Of a stretch of 64,000 nt of DNA, positions 52,130 through 59,936 are shown in pieces. Positions within the stretch are counted from its first letter, which is position 1; each line of letters starts with the position of its first letter. This stretch comes from Capnocytophaga gingivalis ATCC 33624 (GTDB taxonomy: Bacteria > Bacteroidota > Bacteroidia > Flavobacteriales > Flavobacteriaceae). A model generated the notes under the pieces. That model saw nothing but the letters and a program-made list of their open reading frames with translations. It did not search any database and had not been told where the DNA came from. A program made the translations under genes and the position numbers. The stretch is taken from NCBI RefSeq assembly GCF_000174755.1, contig NZ_ACLQ01000003.1, positions 62,001 to 126,000 on the forward strand, given 5' to 3'.

Positions 52130-52161
52130 TTTGGAGAATTTCAAAAAGTGTTGTATCTTTG
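52130..52161 (+). promoter_or_regulatory. Consensus promoter of a candidate ncRNA
   Basis: TTTG (52130-52133) is followed after 20 bases by TATCTTTG (52154-52161). It is one of the best promoters in the window, and no protein gene follows on this strand for 4 kb. Confidence 0.8.
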
Positions 52162-52167
52162 CCCCCG

Positions 52168-52255
52168 AAGATGAGTTAAAATCATAGACTCGCTGGGCTA
52201 ATAACCCAGATGCGTTATCGGGCGTGTTGAGTAAGGATTTTAACTCATCTTTTTT
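52168..52255 (+). ncRNA. Structured small RNA candidate, about 90 nt
   Basis: The RNA should start near 52167 and end in the T-run at 52250-52255. A perfect 16-bp stem (52168-52183 with 52236-52251) closes the molecule and doubles as the terminator. Inside it, CTGGG-CTAATAA-CCCAG (52193-52209) forms a 5-bp hairpin, extended by CGC/GCG with a GAT bulge, and ACTC pairs with GAGT. ATAAC in the loop can pair with GTTAT downstream (52213-52217), giving a possible pseudoknot. I see no open reading frame of note. It is not tRNA, SRP RNA, tmRNA or 6S by sequence or length. It lies between a SUKH-4-like gene and the abiH pseudogene, both leftward. Confidence 0.7.
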
Positions 52256-52308
52256 CTTCTAATAACCTAAATTAATATACTTTCTGTTCTAGTTTCCATT
52301 TTTAAATT

Positions 52309-53206
52309 CTATCTAAGGACAAAATCACCATATCTCTTAATTTCACTCATTAATCTTTCAGCATTTACTTTGTCTTTATCAGAGAAGTAATGTAATGTCC
52401 AAGTAGCCTTATGGCTGATAGATTCAGATATTTTCTTGAAATAAGGGTAATCTATTTCATTATATGAGTGTCCAATTACAATTACCTCATCTATATCGGA
52501 AAGACTAGAAAAATAATTTAAATGTGTGTTTATAATTTTGTTAGTATCCTTACTCATCTTGTCATAGAATTCACAAACAGCATATTCTGCAAATTTCTCA
52601 TACCCAATATCCATAATAATATCATTCTCTGCTTCTTCTAAATCAGTGTTATCATATCCATACAAAGCTTTTTTAATATTAAATTTTTTAACATCCTTAC
52701 CATGTCCAAATATTAACTCTTCTCCTACTTTATTATGTATGTGCATGATACTCTCATCAGGAATTCTATAAACCAATTCTAATACTTTAGTATAATTGAA
52801 CGAGAAGAAATGAGCAGTTTTGTCTATGTCATACTTCTATTATGATATTTAAATCTAATGAATTTATCCACTCTTTAAAGCCTGAACGGATCTTTCCTAA
52901 TAGCTCATCACATTCTTGCTCTGTGAAAATTTGTGCATCATACCATTCCGCATCCCGAAAATCATCCGAACCAAGTCTTGGAACATTTTCAGATATAATC
53001 TCCCTAAAAGAATCATAACAGATCTTTTCTTCCAAGTTTCGTTCAAAGTCTGACCATAAATCAGAACCTTTATCAACATCATAATATTGCTCCATTTTTT
53101 CTAATACATCACATCTTTTTTTTTCAAGATATGTGTAGAAGTCAGAATATCTACATGGAATTCCATGAGCTATGTCAAATCCATTTCCTATAATATATAA
53201 TTTCAT
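52309..53206 (-). pseudogene. abiH: AbiH-family abortive-infection gene broken by a frameshift
   Basis: The first part (from ATG at 53206; KLYIIGNGFDIAHGIPCRYSDF at the N-terminus) is the AbiH signature, a phage-defence family. It stops at a TGA at 52829-52831 after SLDLNIIIEV. In the next frame the protein continues YDIDKTAHFFSFNYTKVLELVY and then VYRIPDESIMHIHNKVG to a stop at 52309. SFNYT followed by HIHN and ELIFGHG is the C-terminal AbiH pattern. Removing one base at 52834 restores a single frame of about 298 residues. It may be a decayed defence gene, or the base may be an error. Confidence 0.75.
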
Positions 53207-53327
53207 AAATTTATATAATGCGTTTTTTGTTTCATCAAAAGGCTCTCTATTTCTTCCTAACAAACTAAAGAAATATTATTTTACATTTAATCCGATAAGA
53301 AAAGAGGGCTTTGATTTTGAGTCATTA

Positions 53328-54017
53328 TTACCATGAGTATAAACCCTGATGTAAAGTTTCTATGATAGGTTGAGGTGTTTGCTTTCTACCCCAATAACTC
53401 TCTGCATATTTAATAGCGTCATTAAATGTAATATCACATGGAACATCTGTAAACCAATTCATATCAAAATTCTCTGTTTTCCCTGATAATAATTTGATTT
53501 CACATATAGAATACCGATCATCTCGATAATTTTTAAAGAATTCCGAAGCTTCCTTTTTGTTATTGAAAAGAAAAACTGATTTTAATCGTGAAGGTAGGTT
53601 TGAATATTGATTTTTTCTAATATATTCCCAAATATATTCCCACAGTACATTTCCGTTATCGATATCAAAATATAACTTTGTATTATTTATTATCCCGATG
53701 TAATTATTGGAGAATTCGATTAAATCATCCAATTTAATATACTTTATTGGATCGTTTACACAAAGTTCAATAAGAGGACACAACTTTTTTCCATTATTTA
53801 TAAATTGTCGGACAATATCAAGGAAGCATGGTATATTTTGGGCTAAACACATCGCTCCTTTTAGTTGCATTCCTGTACTTTTAGAAAGATTACATACAGC
53901 TTCACTATAAGGAAGCATAGCAATTGCTTGTTTTCTAAACTCAGATAGTTGATGTTCTGAGTTAAGTTGAGTGTTTGAAGGCTCTTCACTTTGGTTTAAT
54001 ACTCTATAATACTTCAT
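53328..54017 (-). CDS. DUF2441-like protein
   Basis: The 229-residue soluble protein starts with MKYYRVLNQSEEPS and ends GLYSW. Its last 75 residues carry SVFLFNNKKEASEFFKNY, FDMNWFTDVPCDI and DAIKYAESYWGRKQ; the R-x3-VF-F-x-A-x3-F, DMNW and A-x2-YW-G pattern recalls DUF2441 as I remember it, a family related to ADP-ribosyltransferase-like folds. The activity is unknown. It sits between abiH and a HEAT-like gene, so a defence or conflict role is likely but unproven. Confidence 0.6.
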   Translation of the reverse strand: MKYYRVLNQSEEPSNTQLNSEHQLSEFRKQAIAMLPYSEAVCNLSKSTGMQLKGAMCLAQNIPCFLDIVRQFINNGKKLCPLIELCVNDPIKYIKLDDLIEFSNNYIGIINNTKLYFDIDNGNVLWEYIWEYIRKNQYSNLPSRLKSVFLFNNKKEASEFFKNYRDDRYSICEIKLLSGKTENFDMNWFTDVPCDITFNDAIKYAESYWGRKQTPQPIIETLHQGLYSW

Positions 54018-54050
54018 GAATTTTTCTATATTTTTTAAATTAAACTGATG

Positions 54051-54716
54051 TTAATTACCATATTTCTTCTCTATTCTCTTGGCGATGGTTTTTCCTGTGC
54101 TTTTGTAATAGGCTTCTGTAAAAGGGAGTGCTTTGAGGTAGGGGATATCGTTCTTGTCGCCAAACGCCTGAAAGCACACTGTCGCACTACACATTAGCAC
54201 TTCGTCTTTTTTAGACTGCCCAAAGCTGATGATCTGCTTTAAGATAGGTACAAAAGTGTCGTGATGGTCTTTGTTTACTTTCTCGCCTTTGAGTTGGTGT
54301 GATATATTACAAAGTGAATAGGCATATTTTTGTACAAAATCCCGTTGCTCATCGGTGATATTGGTAGAGAAAGTTTGAGCAATTTCCAAAAAGGTAGGGA
54401 GTGATTCCTCTGTGGGTAACTCTTCCAATACTCCAAAGACGATATGAAAGAAGTCTTTTGTTTTATAAAGGGCTTTTGAAAGTCCTTTTGTACCTTCTTC
54501 CAAATAAATACAAATGGCTTCTACCCACGAGGCAAAAGGTACGATAAGTTCATCATTGAGTGGTTGCCAATGGTATTGCGCTATCATTTCCTGCAAGGGA
54601 GTAATGTACTCTTTATTAGGTGTTTTGAGAATTTTTAGGAGGTGTTCTACCTCCAAATTGCCTTTTTTCTCCAACTGATGGAGCTTTTTGATGTGTTTTG
54701 CTACTGCTTCGGTCAT
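54051..54716 (-). CDS. HEAT-like helical immunity-type protein
   Basis: The 221-residue, all-helical soluble protein has repeats such as EDLLKILKTPNKEYITPLQEM-like units and ends TEAYYKSTGKTIAKRIEKKYGN. Its first 25 residues (MTEAVAKHIKKLHQLEKKG) closely resemble the start of the SUKH protein at 55326-56102 (MTEVVEKYIKKLYNLTSKD). The HEAT-like remainder recalls immunity proteins of polymorphic toxins. Family not named. It lies 41 bases after the 167-residue membrane gene. Confidence 0.6.
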   Translation of the reverse strand: MTEAVAKHIKKLHQLEKKGNLEVEHLLKILKTPNKEYITPLQEMIAQYHWQPLNDELIVPFASWVEAICIYLEEGTKGLSKALYKTKDFFHIVFGVLEELPTEESLPTFLEIAQTFSTNITDEQRDFVQKYAYSLCNISHQLKGEKVNKDHHDTFVPILKQIISFGQSKKDEVLMCSATVCFQAFGDKNDIPYLKALPFTEAYYKSTGKTIAKRIEKKYGN

Positions 54717-54757
54717 ATTTTTTTAATAATTTAAAATATTTAAAGGGACTTATAAAG

Positions 54758-55258
54758 CTATTTGCGTGGTAAAGACCACCATCTTTTAAACAAGTATCGG
54801 TGAAGCGCCCTGTTGAGGATAATTGTTGCCAAAAATGCAATTATCAGATTTCTATCATCGCGCAAATATTCCTTTACTGGAAAAATAGTTTCTTCTTTTT
54901 TAGCTAAATAAGCATATTTCTCATTAGGTTTATACCAAATGTATATATAGTTTTTATCATTTTCCTTTTGAACATAGTTATAAAAAGTACCTTTTTCGAT
55001 ATTCACAATTTCAATAGTAGTTTTACCCTTATTCACTTGGTTTGAATAAGCCTGCCGAGGGTAGCGTGGAGTCCCTTTCATAGTAGAATATATGACAGAA
55101 TCAAGTGTTACAAACCTTTTGGTATAGGTATCGGGATTAAAGATCATATCACGATGCTGTACAAATGAAATTATCATTAATATCAAACCTCCAATAATCA
55201 TAGGAAGTAAAGCAGCATAGGAAAAGAGATAAATATATGTGAGTATTTTCTTTTTCAT
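54758..55258 (-). CDS. Two-pass membrane protein, unknown function
   Basis: From the ATG at 55258 the protein has 166 residues (MKKKILTYIYLFSYAAL...); the longer frame starts at TTG. One hydrophobic segment is at about 5-38 and a second near the C-terminus (NLIIAFLATIILNRALHR). The domain between them, about 100 residues rich in Tyr, Lys and Thr, would lie outside the cytoplasm if both segments cross the membrane. I do not recognise a family. It lies between a SUKH and a HEAT-like gene and may be an immunity protein that acts at the membrane. Confidence 0.6.
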   Translation of the reverse strand: MKKKILTYIYLFSYAALLPMIIGGLILMIISFVQHRDMIFNPDTYTKRFVTLDSVIYSTMKGTPRYPRQAYSNQVNKGKTTIEIVNIEKGTFYNYVQKENDKNYIYIWYKPNEKYAYLAKKEETIFPVKEYLRDDRNLIIAFLATIILNRALHRYLFKRWWSLPRK

Positions 55259-55325
55259 AAAAGATAGATTTCTTTTAAAACTCTTCAAAATCGTTACTAT
55301 TCTGTCATTGGTAGTGCAAAAGCAT

Positions 55326-56102
55326 CTAACTTAATGTCCATAAGCCTTTGGCTTTTAGTTCATTTAATTCAGCTTCTGAGACTTCTTGAAAATCATCGTC
55401 ATCGTAGGAAGTGTAATCCCATTGTAAGCCAAAGTTTTCCATAGCGTCTAAAAGAGTATCAAATAACTCTTGTTGAGCGCTGCCTATAAAAATAGCTGTG
55501 GCTCGGTTTGTAGTTTGGTGTATGGCAAGGGTAATGACTATTTGAAAATCGGTATCGGTAAAGGTGCGTTGCCCTTTCCAGCTGAGGGAGGTAAGCTCGG
55601 TATATTGTTTTTCTATATGGGCAACAGCTTGCTCGGGTACTTCAAAGTTTTCGATATCCCAACCGCCCATTGCATTGGCGTTGTAAGGCAAGCCTCCCAT
55701 CACACCATTGTAAATGGCGAGGTACAGCCAAAAGTCCGAAAGGTTTTGGGTTTCTTGTATCCAATTGGGGTCGGTTTCGGAGCCATAATTACCCCAAACG
55801 GGAGGGTTAGGGTTGGTTAAATCTTCTTTGCGGATTGCCCACATCACTACCCCTTGATTTTCTTCACAAAAGCATAAGTAATCCCCTGCAAAATACAATT
55901 GCTGAGGTGTTGCCAACGAGTTATAGGATTGGTTTACACTTTTAGTTGCCCCTAATTGTAGGTAATAGGCTCGGAACTCCTCAGGCAAGGTGATGTGTAA
56001 GCGTTTTTCAGCTTTTAACAACTGTGCTTCCGAGAAGCCTTTGCAGTCCTTGGACGTGAGATTGTATAATTTTTTGATATATTTTTCTACTACTTCAGTC
56101 AT
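55326..56102 (-). CDS. SMI1/KNR4 (SUKH-1) family protein
   Basis: The 258-residue soluble protein shows the classic SUKH-1 layout: an N-terminal helix with KAEKRLHITLPEEFRAYYLQLG near residues 30-50, then DYLCFCEENQGVVMWAIRKEDL, PPVWGNYGSETDPNWIQE and NLSDFWLYLAIYNGVMGG near 130. These motifs form a groove that binds toxin domains. It lies divergent from a DUF2004 gene with abutting promoters. Its N-terminal leader resembles that of the HEAT-like protein at 54051-54716. Confidence 0.85.
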   Translation of the reverse strand: MTEVVEKYIKKLYNLTSKDCKGFSEAQLLKAEKRLHITLPEEFRAYYLQLGATKSVNQSYNSLATPQQLYFAGDYLCFCEENQGVVMWAIRKEDLTNPNPPVWGNYGSETDPNWIQETQNLSDFWLYLAIYNGVMGGLPYNANAMGGWDIENFEVPEQAVAHIEKQYTELTSLSWKGQRTFTDTDFQIVITLAIHQTTNRATAIFIGSAQQELFDTLLDAMENFGLQWDYTSYDDDDFQEVSEAELNELKAKGLWTLS

Positions 56103-56131
56103 ATTCTTAATTGTATTTCATTTTTTTGTTT

Positions 56132-56147
56132 TATCTTTGCAAAGGTA
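56132..56147. promoter_or_regulatory. Abutting divergent -7 boxes
   Basis: TATCTTTG on the plus strand (56132-56139) directly touches CAAAGGTA (56140-56147), which reads TACCTTTG on the minus strand. Each box faces away, so the two start sites should overlap by about a dozen bases. They serve the SUKH gene (leftward) and the DUF2004 gene (rightward). Confidence 0.65.
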
Positions 56148-56163
56148 AATAAAAAATATCATT

Positions 56164-56643
56164 ATGGCATCTATTACACACCCTTATTTTGGTACTCTTG
56201 ATACCAGCATTATACAAGAAGATTTTGACCCAGATGTGCTATGGGAACAAAAAGTAACTTTCCAAGAATTAAGCGACCCTGTTGAGTTTAGTCTTTGGTT
56301 GGCTAAAAAAGAGGAAATCAGTAAGGAAAGATTGGATTTGTTTGAACAATTTATCAAGCATTTTCCAGAAAGAGACCAACAGGCACGCAAAGCGCTCAAA
56401 AGCTATTTAGAACAAGATAGCGAGTATATAGATTTTCATATAGACGAATTAGAGTTAGAGGTACCTACCTCTATTGATGATTTTGTGACAGCTATGAAAA
56501 TTAATAACGTGGGGCTTTGGTACTGTATTTCAAAGGAAGAAATTATTGTCGATTATATGATAGACCCTGACCAAAGTGACGAGATTCTTGCTGTTCGTTT
56601 TAACTTAGACGGCAGCTTTAGTTCTATTGCTTGGGAAAGCTAA
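56164..56643 (+). CDS. DUF2004 family immunity-like protein
   Basis: The 159-residue soluble protein opens with MASITHPYFGTLDTSII, the characteristic PYFGxLD start of DUF2004, and continues with VLWEQKVTF and a helical middle. DUF2004 proteins are found among polymorphic-toxin immunity genes. It is the only rightward intact gene in the island after 51 kb, with its own promoter and a terminator-like hairpin after it. Confidence 0.75.
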   Translation: MASITHPYFGTLDTSIIQEDFDPDVLWEQKVTFQELSDPVEFSLWLAKKEEISKERLDLFEQFIKHFPERDQQARKALKSYLEQDSEYIDFHIDELELEVPTSIDDFVTAMKINNVGLWYCISKEEIIVDYMIDPDQSDEILAVRFNLDGSFSSIAWES

Positions 56644-56647
56644 CTTG

Positions 56648-56686
56648 AGTCCTTAGTTGTTAGGTAATCACTAATGGCTAAGGACT
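56648..56686. terminator. Hairpin between the DUF2004 gene and a leftward small gene
   Basis: AGTCCTTAG (56648-56656) pairs with CTAAGGACT (56678-56686), and inner TTAG/CTAA arms extend it. It is followed by a short T-rich stretch and lies between two converging genes. Confidence 0.55.
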
Positions 56687-56697
56687 AATAGCTATTT

Positions 56698-56949
56698 TTA
56701 ATATTTCAACAAATAAAAGCCCCATATCATATTGCTAAACTCACCTGCTACAAAGCTGTGTGTCTCGCCATTTATCACTACTTTATAAAGGCAAAAAGAC
56801 CTTTGGGCGTGATAGAGAGGGTCTGTTACTTTTACATATTCTCCCGTTTCTTGCCACTGGTAGTCAAATATATTTACGCCAAAGAGTTTTACCTCGCCTT
56901 CTACTCCCGAGGTTTCAAATTGCCACGATTTTTGCTTGCATAATTTCAT
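56698..56949 (-). CDS. Small hypothetical protein
   Basis: The 83-residue soluble protein is rich in aromatic residues and reads like a small beta-sheet fold (WQFETSGVEGEVKLFGVNIFDY, ETHSFVAGEFSNMIWGFYLL). No family is recognised. It is leftward, 45 bases downstream of a propeller-like gene and may be co-transcribed with it. Confidence 0.5.
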   Translation of the reverse strand: MKLCKQKSWQFETSGVEGEVKLFGVNIFDYQWQETGEYVKVTDPLYHAQRSFCLYKVVINGETHSFVAGEFSNMIWGFYLLKY

Positions 56950-56994
56950 ACTAAGATAATCATTAGTTTTTGGTTATAGGGAATAGATCCGTTA

Positions 56995-57939
56995 CTATTG
57001 AAGGCTACGCCCTACCAATTTTTTATAATCACTATCAGCTTCTACACATAGTAAAAACTGCTGTTTTTCAAAGAAATGAATGAGCTTCTCGCCTCCTGAG
57101 ATTACAGTTGTATCTGTTATTCTTTCTTCTTGCAAAGAGAACTTCCATAGGTTGTGATCATTGCTTAAAAAGAGTGATTGCTCATCCTCTGAAAGTTGTA
57201 TAGGTTTTTTAAAAGGGAGCCCCAGAGGATAGTCCTTTTGAGTTCCATCTGTTTTCAGTACTCGTATGATGTACAAAGGTTTCTTAATCCCTGTAGTATT
57301 GCTCCTTGGCGGAATATACTGCCCCAAATGGAAATACCAATTGCCCTTACTATCTCGGCAAACGGAATGGAAGCTGTCTGTTTTAAAAAGGAGTTCTATT
57401 TTGTTTGTTGTGGTATCATAACGCTGTATTACCCCATTTTGGTAAGAGGCTATGAGGTAAATACCTGCTTTTTCTCGTGCTATCAAGGCACAACCTTCTC
57501 CTTTGATTCTCTTTTTCTTTGCACTTTCTTCTACATAGTTGTAAGCGGTAACGGTTATACCACTAAAATTCATCAGTATAAGGGTGTCTTGGTCATTGGA
57601 GGCTACGTAATCAGAGAACTTAGGCACACCCTTTTCGATTTTTTTGACTACCTCCAAAGTCTCTCTGCTCAGTTGGAATATCTTATTATCAGTAAGGGCG
57701 AAGATATGTTGCCCATCTGTGCTGAAATACATACAGCGTACATTGTTGCGTATCAACACATTGGCTACTTCTTTACCCGTAGAGAAGGAGAGCTTGTGCA
57801 ATCGCATAGAGGCATACTTCGAGCCCCAACCATCAGTTACATAAAAATGGTCGAGATTAAAAGGGTCAGCAAGTGGAGGGGTAAGACTTCCATAAATACC
57901 GTTTTTCAGTGTTGTTTTCCAAATGATTTCTGTTTGCAT
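56995..57939 (-). CDS. Propeller-like cytoplasmic protein
   Basis: The 314-residue protein has no signal peptide. It shows repeating blade-like units (VRCMYFSTDGQHIFALTDNKIFQL, AGIYLIASYQNGVIQRYDTTT, NWYFHLGQYIPP, SEDEQSLFLSNDHNLWKFSL), consistent with a six- or seven-bladed propeller. It resembles the gene between sufC and sufD in style but not clearly in sequence. Function is unknown. It lies 6 bases from the kptA gene on its 5' side, and the two are probably one transcript. Confidence 0.62.
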   Translation of the reverse strand: MQTEIIWKTTLKNGIYGSLTPPLADPFNLDHFYVTDGWGSKYASMRLHKLSFSTGKEVANVLIRNNVRCMYFSTDGQHIFALTDNKIFQLSRETLEVVKKIEKGVPKFSDYVASNDQDTLILMNFSGITVTAYNYVEESAKKKRIKGEGCALIAREKAGIYLIASYQNGVIQRYDTTTNKIELLFKTDSFHSVCRDSKGNWYFHLGQYIPPRSNTTGIKKPLYIIRVLKTDGTQKDYPLGLPFKKPIQLSEDEQSLFLSNDHNLWKFSLQEERITDTTVISGGEKLIHFFEKQQFLLCVEADSDYKKLVGRSLQ

Positions 57940-57945
57940 AGTGTT

Positions 57946-58503
57946 TTAATTACTAACGATTAGTTCTAAAAACTTCGGTGGCACTTCATTTGTAAGCCAT
58001 ACTCCATTGGCAGAGAGGTAAAAAACATACCCTGCCTGGTGCATTGCCATTGTATTTACTTTAAAGATGATGGGTTTGCCGTGTCGCGCACCTACTTTGG
58101 TTGCGGTTGTTATATCAATGCTGAGGTGTACGTGTTGGCGGGTTTGCTTTTGGAGTCCGCTTTTGAGAATGCTCTCTACGAACCTGCTGGCAGTGCCGTG
58201 ATACAAATATTCAGGAGGTGTTTGGGGCTGTAATTCTAACGCTACAGCAAGTGAATGCCCTTGATTGGCGCGTATTTTTGTGTTATCCTCGCTAAAAGCA
58301 TACCGCTGTTTGCTATCGGTAGTGACGATTTCTTCCAACATTTTAAGGCTGAACACTGGGAATTTACGCTTCATATTCTTAATGAGCATATTTACCTCAG
58401 CCCAACCGTGTGTGTCGAGGGTAATACCAATAGCCTCAGGGTGGTGTCGCAGTACCAAACTGAGAAACTTGCTCTCTTTTTTATGTTTTTCTTCTTTAGA
58501 CAT
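57946..58503 (-). CDS. kptA: RNA 2'-phosphotransferase (KptA/Tpt1)
   Basis: The 185-residue cytoplasmic enzyme has the full Tpt1 pattern: SKFLSLVLRHHPEAIGI near the N-terminus (Arg-His pair), a winged-helix-like part with HGWAEVNMLI, then YHGTASRFVESILKSGL near 100, RQHVHLSIDITTATKVGARHG and the C-terminal YVFYLSANGVWLT. It removes an internal 2'-phosphate from RNA, using NAD+. Bacteria have no tRNA splicing that needs it, so its bacterial role is open; it may repair RNA or detoxify ADP-ribosylated ends. It shares a transcript with a propeller-like gene. Confidence 0.93.
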   Translation of the reverse strand: MSKEEKHKKESKFLSLVLRHHPEAIGITLDTHGWAEVNMLIKNMKRKFPVFSLKMLEEIVTTDSKQRYAFSEDNTKIRANQGHSLAVALELQPQTPPEYLYHGTASRFVESILKSGLQKQTRQHVHLSIDITTATKVGARHGKPIIFKVNTMAMHQAGYVFYLSANGVWLTNEVPPKFLELIVSN

Positions 58504-58598
58504 TGTTCAATATTTTGCGCGCTTTGCGGGCTTTTTGCGCGCTTTCTTAACTGTATTTTAACATATAAGATGTGTTTACACTAGCTCCTATTATTTCT

Positions 58599-59285
58599 TT
58601 ACACAAACACTAATCCCGTTTGCTGTAAGTAATAGTTCTTCCCTACTTGTTCTTTTGCCTTGTCGGAAATCCAAAAATCGGGTTTGAGCAATTGCTCTCC
58701 TTTCATCATCTTTGCTTTATGACTGATTTTCTTAATCTGCTTGATAATATCCTCGAAAATGGCATACATAGGATACTTTTCGGTGCTGTAATTACCTCTT
58801 AGGTTATCATTCTTATCTGCAAGACTGATGGTTTTAGGATAGGTGAGCTTGAGCCCAAACGTATTTTCAGGCGCGTGATAAATGGTAGAGAGCAAGTTCT
58901 TTTCCTTTTTATAGAGAAGATAAAAAGGGTCTATATTCATAAAAGGTTCTTTCGTACGCACTCGCTTATACTTAACAGCATCTTTCTTGTTGCCCTCTAC
59001 TTCAAGGAAAATGAGTTTTTTGGTTTGATCAATCATACTTTGTCGCATCTTATCCTCAACAGTCCATAAGGTTTTATGATCATACTTTTCCTCACGAAGT
59101 AGTATTTTTTCATAATATTGCTGATAAGCATTAAAGATTTCCTGCTTTTCAGTGCTGATATAGTCCATATCTACTAGCGTATTGCCAGTTACAAACTCAT
59201 AATCATCTCTACTGAATACCGCTTCAAACTCCTCAGGAGTGATTACGAAATTAAAACTTTTGTGCCAAGTGTTTGCAAAATACAT
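58599..59285 (-). CDS. Hypothetical protein, island gene
   Basis: The 228-residue soluble protein is basic and helical in the middle (EKILLREEKYDHKTLWTVEDKMRQS), with an N-terminal FNFVITPEEFEAVFSRDDYEF and a C-terminal region KPDFWISDKAKEQVGKNYY. No family is recognised. It has no signal peptide and no nearby partner of known function. The 95-base gap to kptA holds no gene. Confidence 0.55.
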   Translation of the reverse strand: MYFANTWHKSFNFVITPEEFEAVFSRDDYEFVTGNTLVDMDYISTEKQEIFNAYQQYYEKILLREEKYDHKTLWTVEDKMRQSMIDQTKKLIFLEVEGNKKDAVKYKRVRTKEPFMNIDPFYLLYKKEKNLLSTIYHAPENTFGLKLTYPKTISLADKNDNLRGNYSTEKYPMYAIFEDIIKQIKKISHKAKMMKGEQLLKPDFWISDKAKEQVGKNYYLQQTGLVFV

Positions 59286-59325
59286 AATTCAACGATTAAT
59301 GACTCTAATATTTGTTGTATACGTC

Positions 59326-59913
59326 TCACTTTGTAGGGTAAATCACCTCTGTTTGCTCTTTGCCATAGCTGTTAAACGCTTTTGAAATATAAAAAGCCTT
59401 TATCTTAGATACTGTCAATTGGTCATTCTTAGCTACCAAATAAATATCATAGCGATGAAATCCCCCTGCTGATGTCCATAAAACATTCTCAAAGGTAAGC
59501 TTCATTAGGGTTTCTTTTTTCTTTTTCTGATATTTTACCTTGTAGGGAATCATTTTCTTTGTGCCCAGCTCTACAAAGGTGGTATCGATAATGATAGATT
59601 TCCCATTGAATTGAATTTCAATATTCTCTAAGGGCTTCAACTTCTTTTCCAAATCCCTTGTAACACTGCATTTGGGATCATTGTCAAAGATTATTGTACA
59701 ATCAGAATGACTAAAAATTTTCAGCTCATCATTCAAGAGCTTTTTCTCTGTCTTTATAAACGCTTTACGATGTGCCTTATAGTCCTCAATACAATAATTT
59801 TCGTAGTTTTCATCAGGAATAAAAATAGCACAATAGTCTAATTTACTTTGTATAGTTTGAGATTTACCAGACAAAGTTATAGCTGAAAAAATTAATAAAA
59901 GAACTGTTTTCAT
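59326..59913 (-). CDS. Secreted hypothetical protein
   Basis: The 195-residue product has a signal peptide (about residues 1-19, ending LSGKSQ) and no lipobox. The mature part is Lys- and Ile-rich with FIPDENYENYCIEDYKAH and YQKKKKETLMKLTFENV; two to three cysteines could form a disulfide in the periplasm. Not recognised. It is part of the leftward run, 40 bases after the 228-residue gene's start side. Confidence 0.6.
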   Translation of the reverse strand: MKTVLLLIFSAITLSGKSQTIQSKLDYCAIFIPDENYENYCIEDYKAHRKAFIKTEKKLLNDELKIFSHSDCTIIFDNDPKCSVTRDLEKKLKPLENIEIQFNGKSIIIDTTFVELGTKKMIPYKVKYQKKKKETLMKLTFENVLWTSAGGFHRYDIYLVAKNDQLTVSKIKAFYISKAFNSYGKEQTEVIYPTK

Positions 59914-59936
59914 TTTACCTTAAACTTATGAATGAA

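Noticed and set aside
52193-52209. A 5-bp stem with a 7-nt loop CTAATAA looks like a tRNA anticodon arm (AAT).
   Set aside because: No acceptor, D or T arm surrounds it, and tRNA-Ile with AAT is not expected in bacteria. It fits better as part of the ncRNA hairpin.
57196-57963. A rightward frame of 255 residues opposite the propeller-like gene.
   Set aside because: It runs antisense to two convincing genes, has no family-like motif and no promoter.
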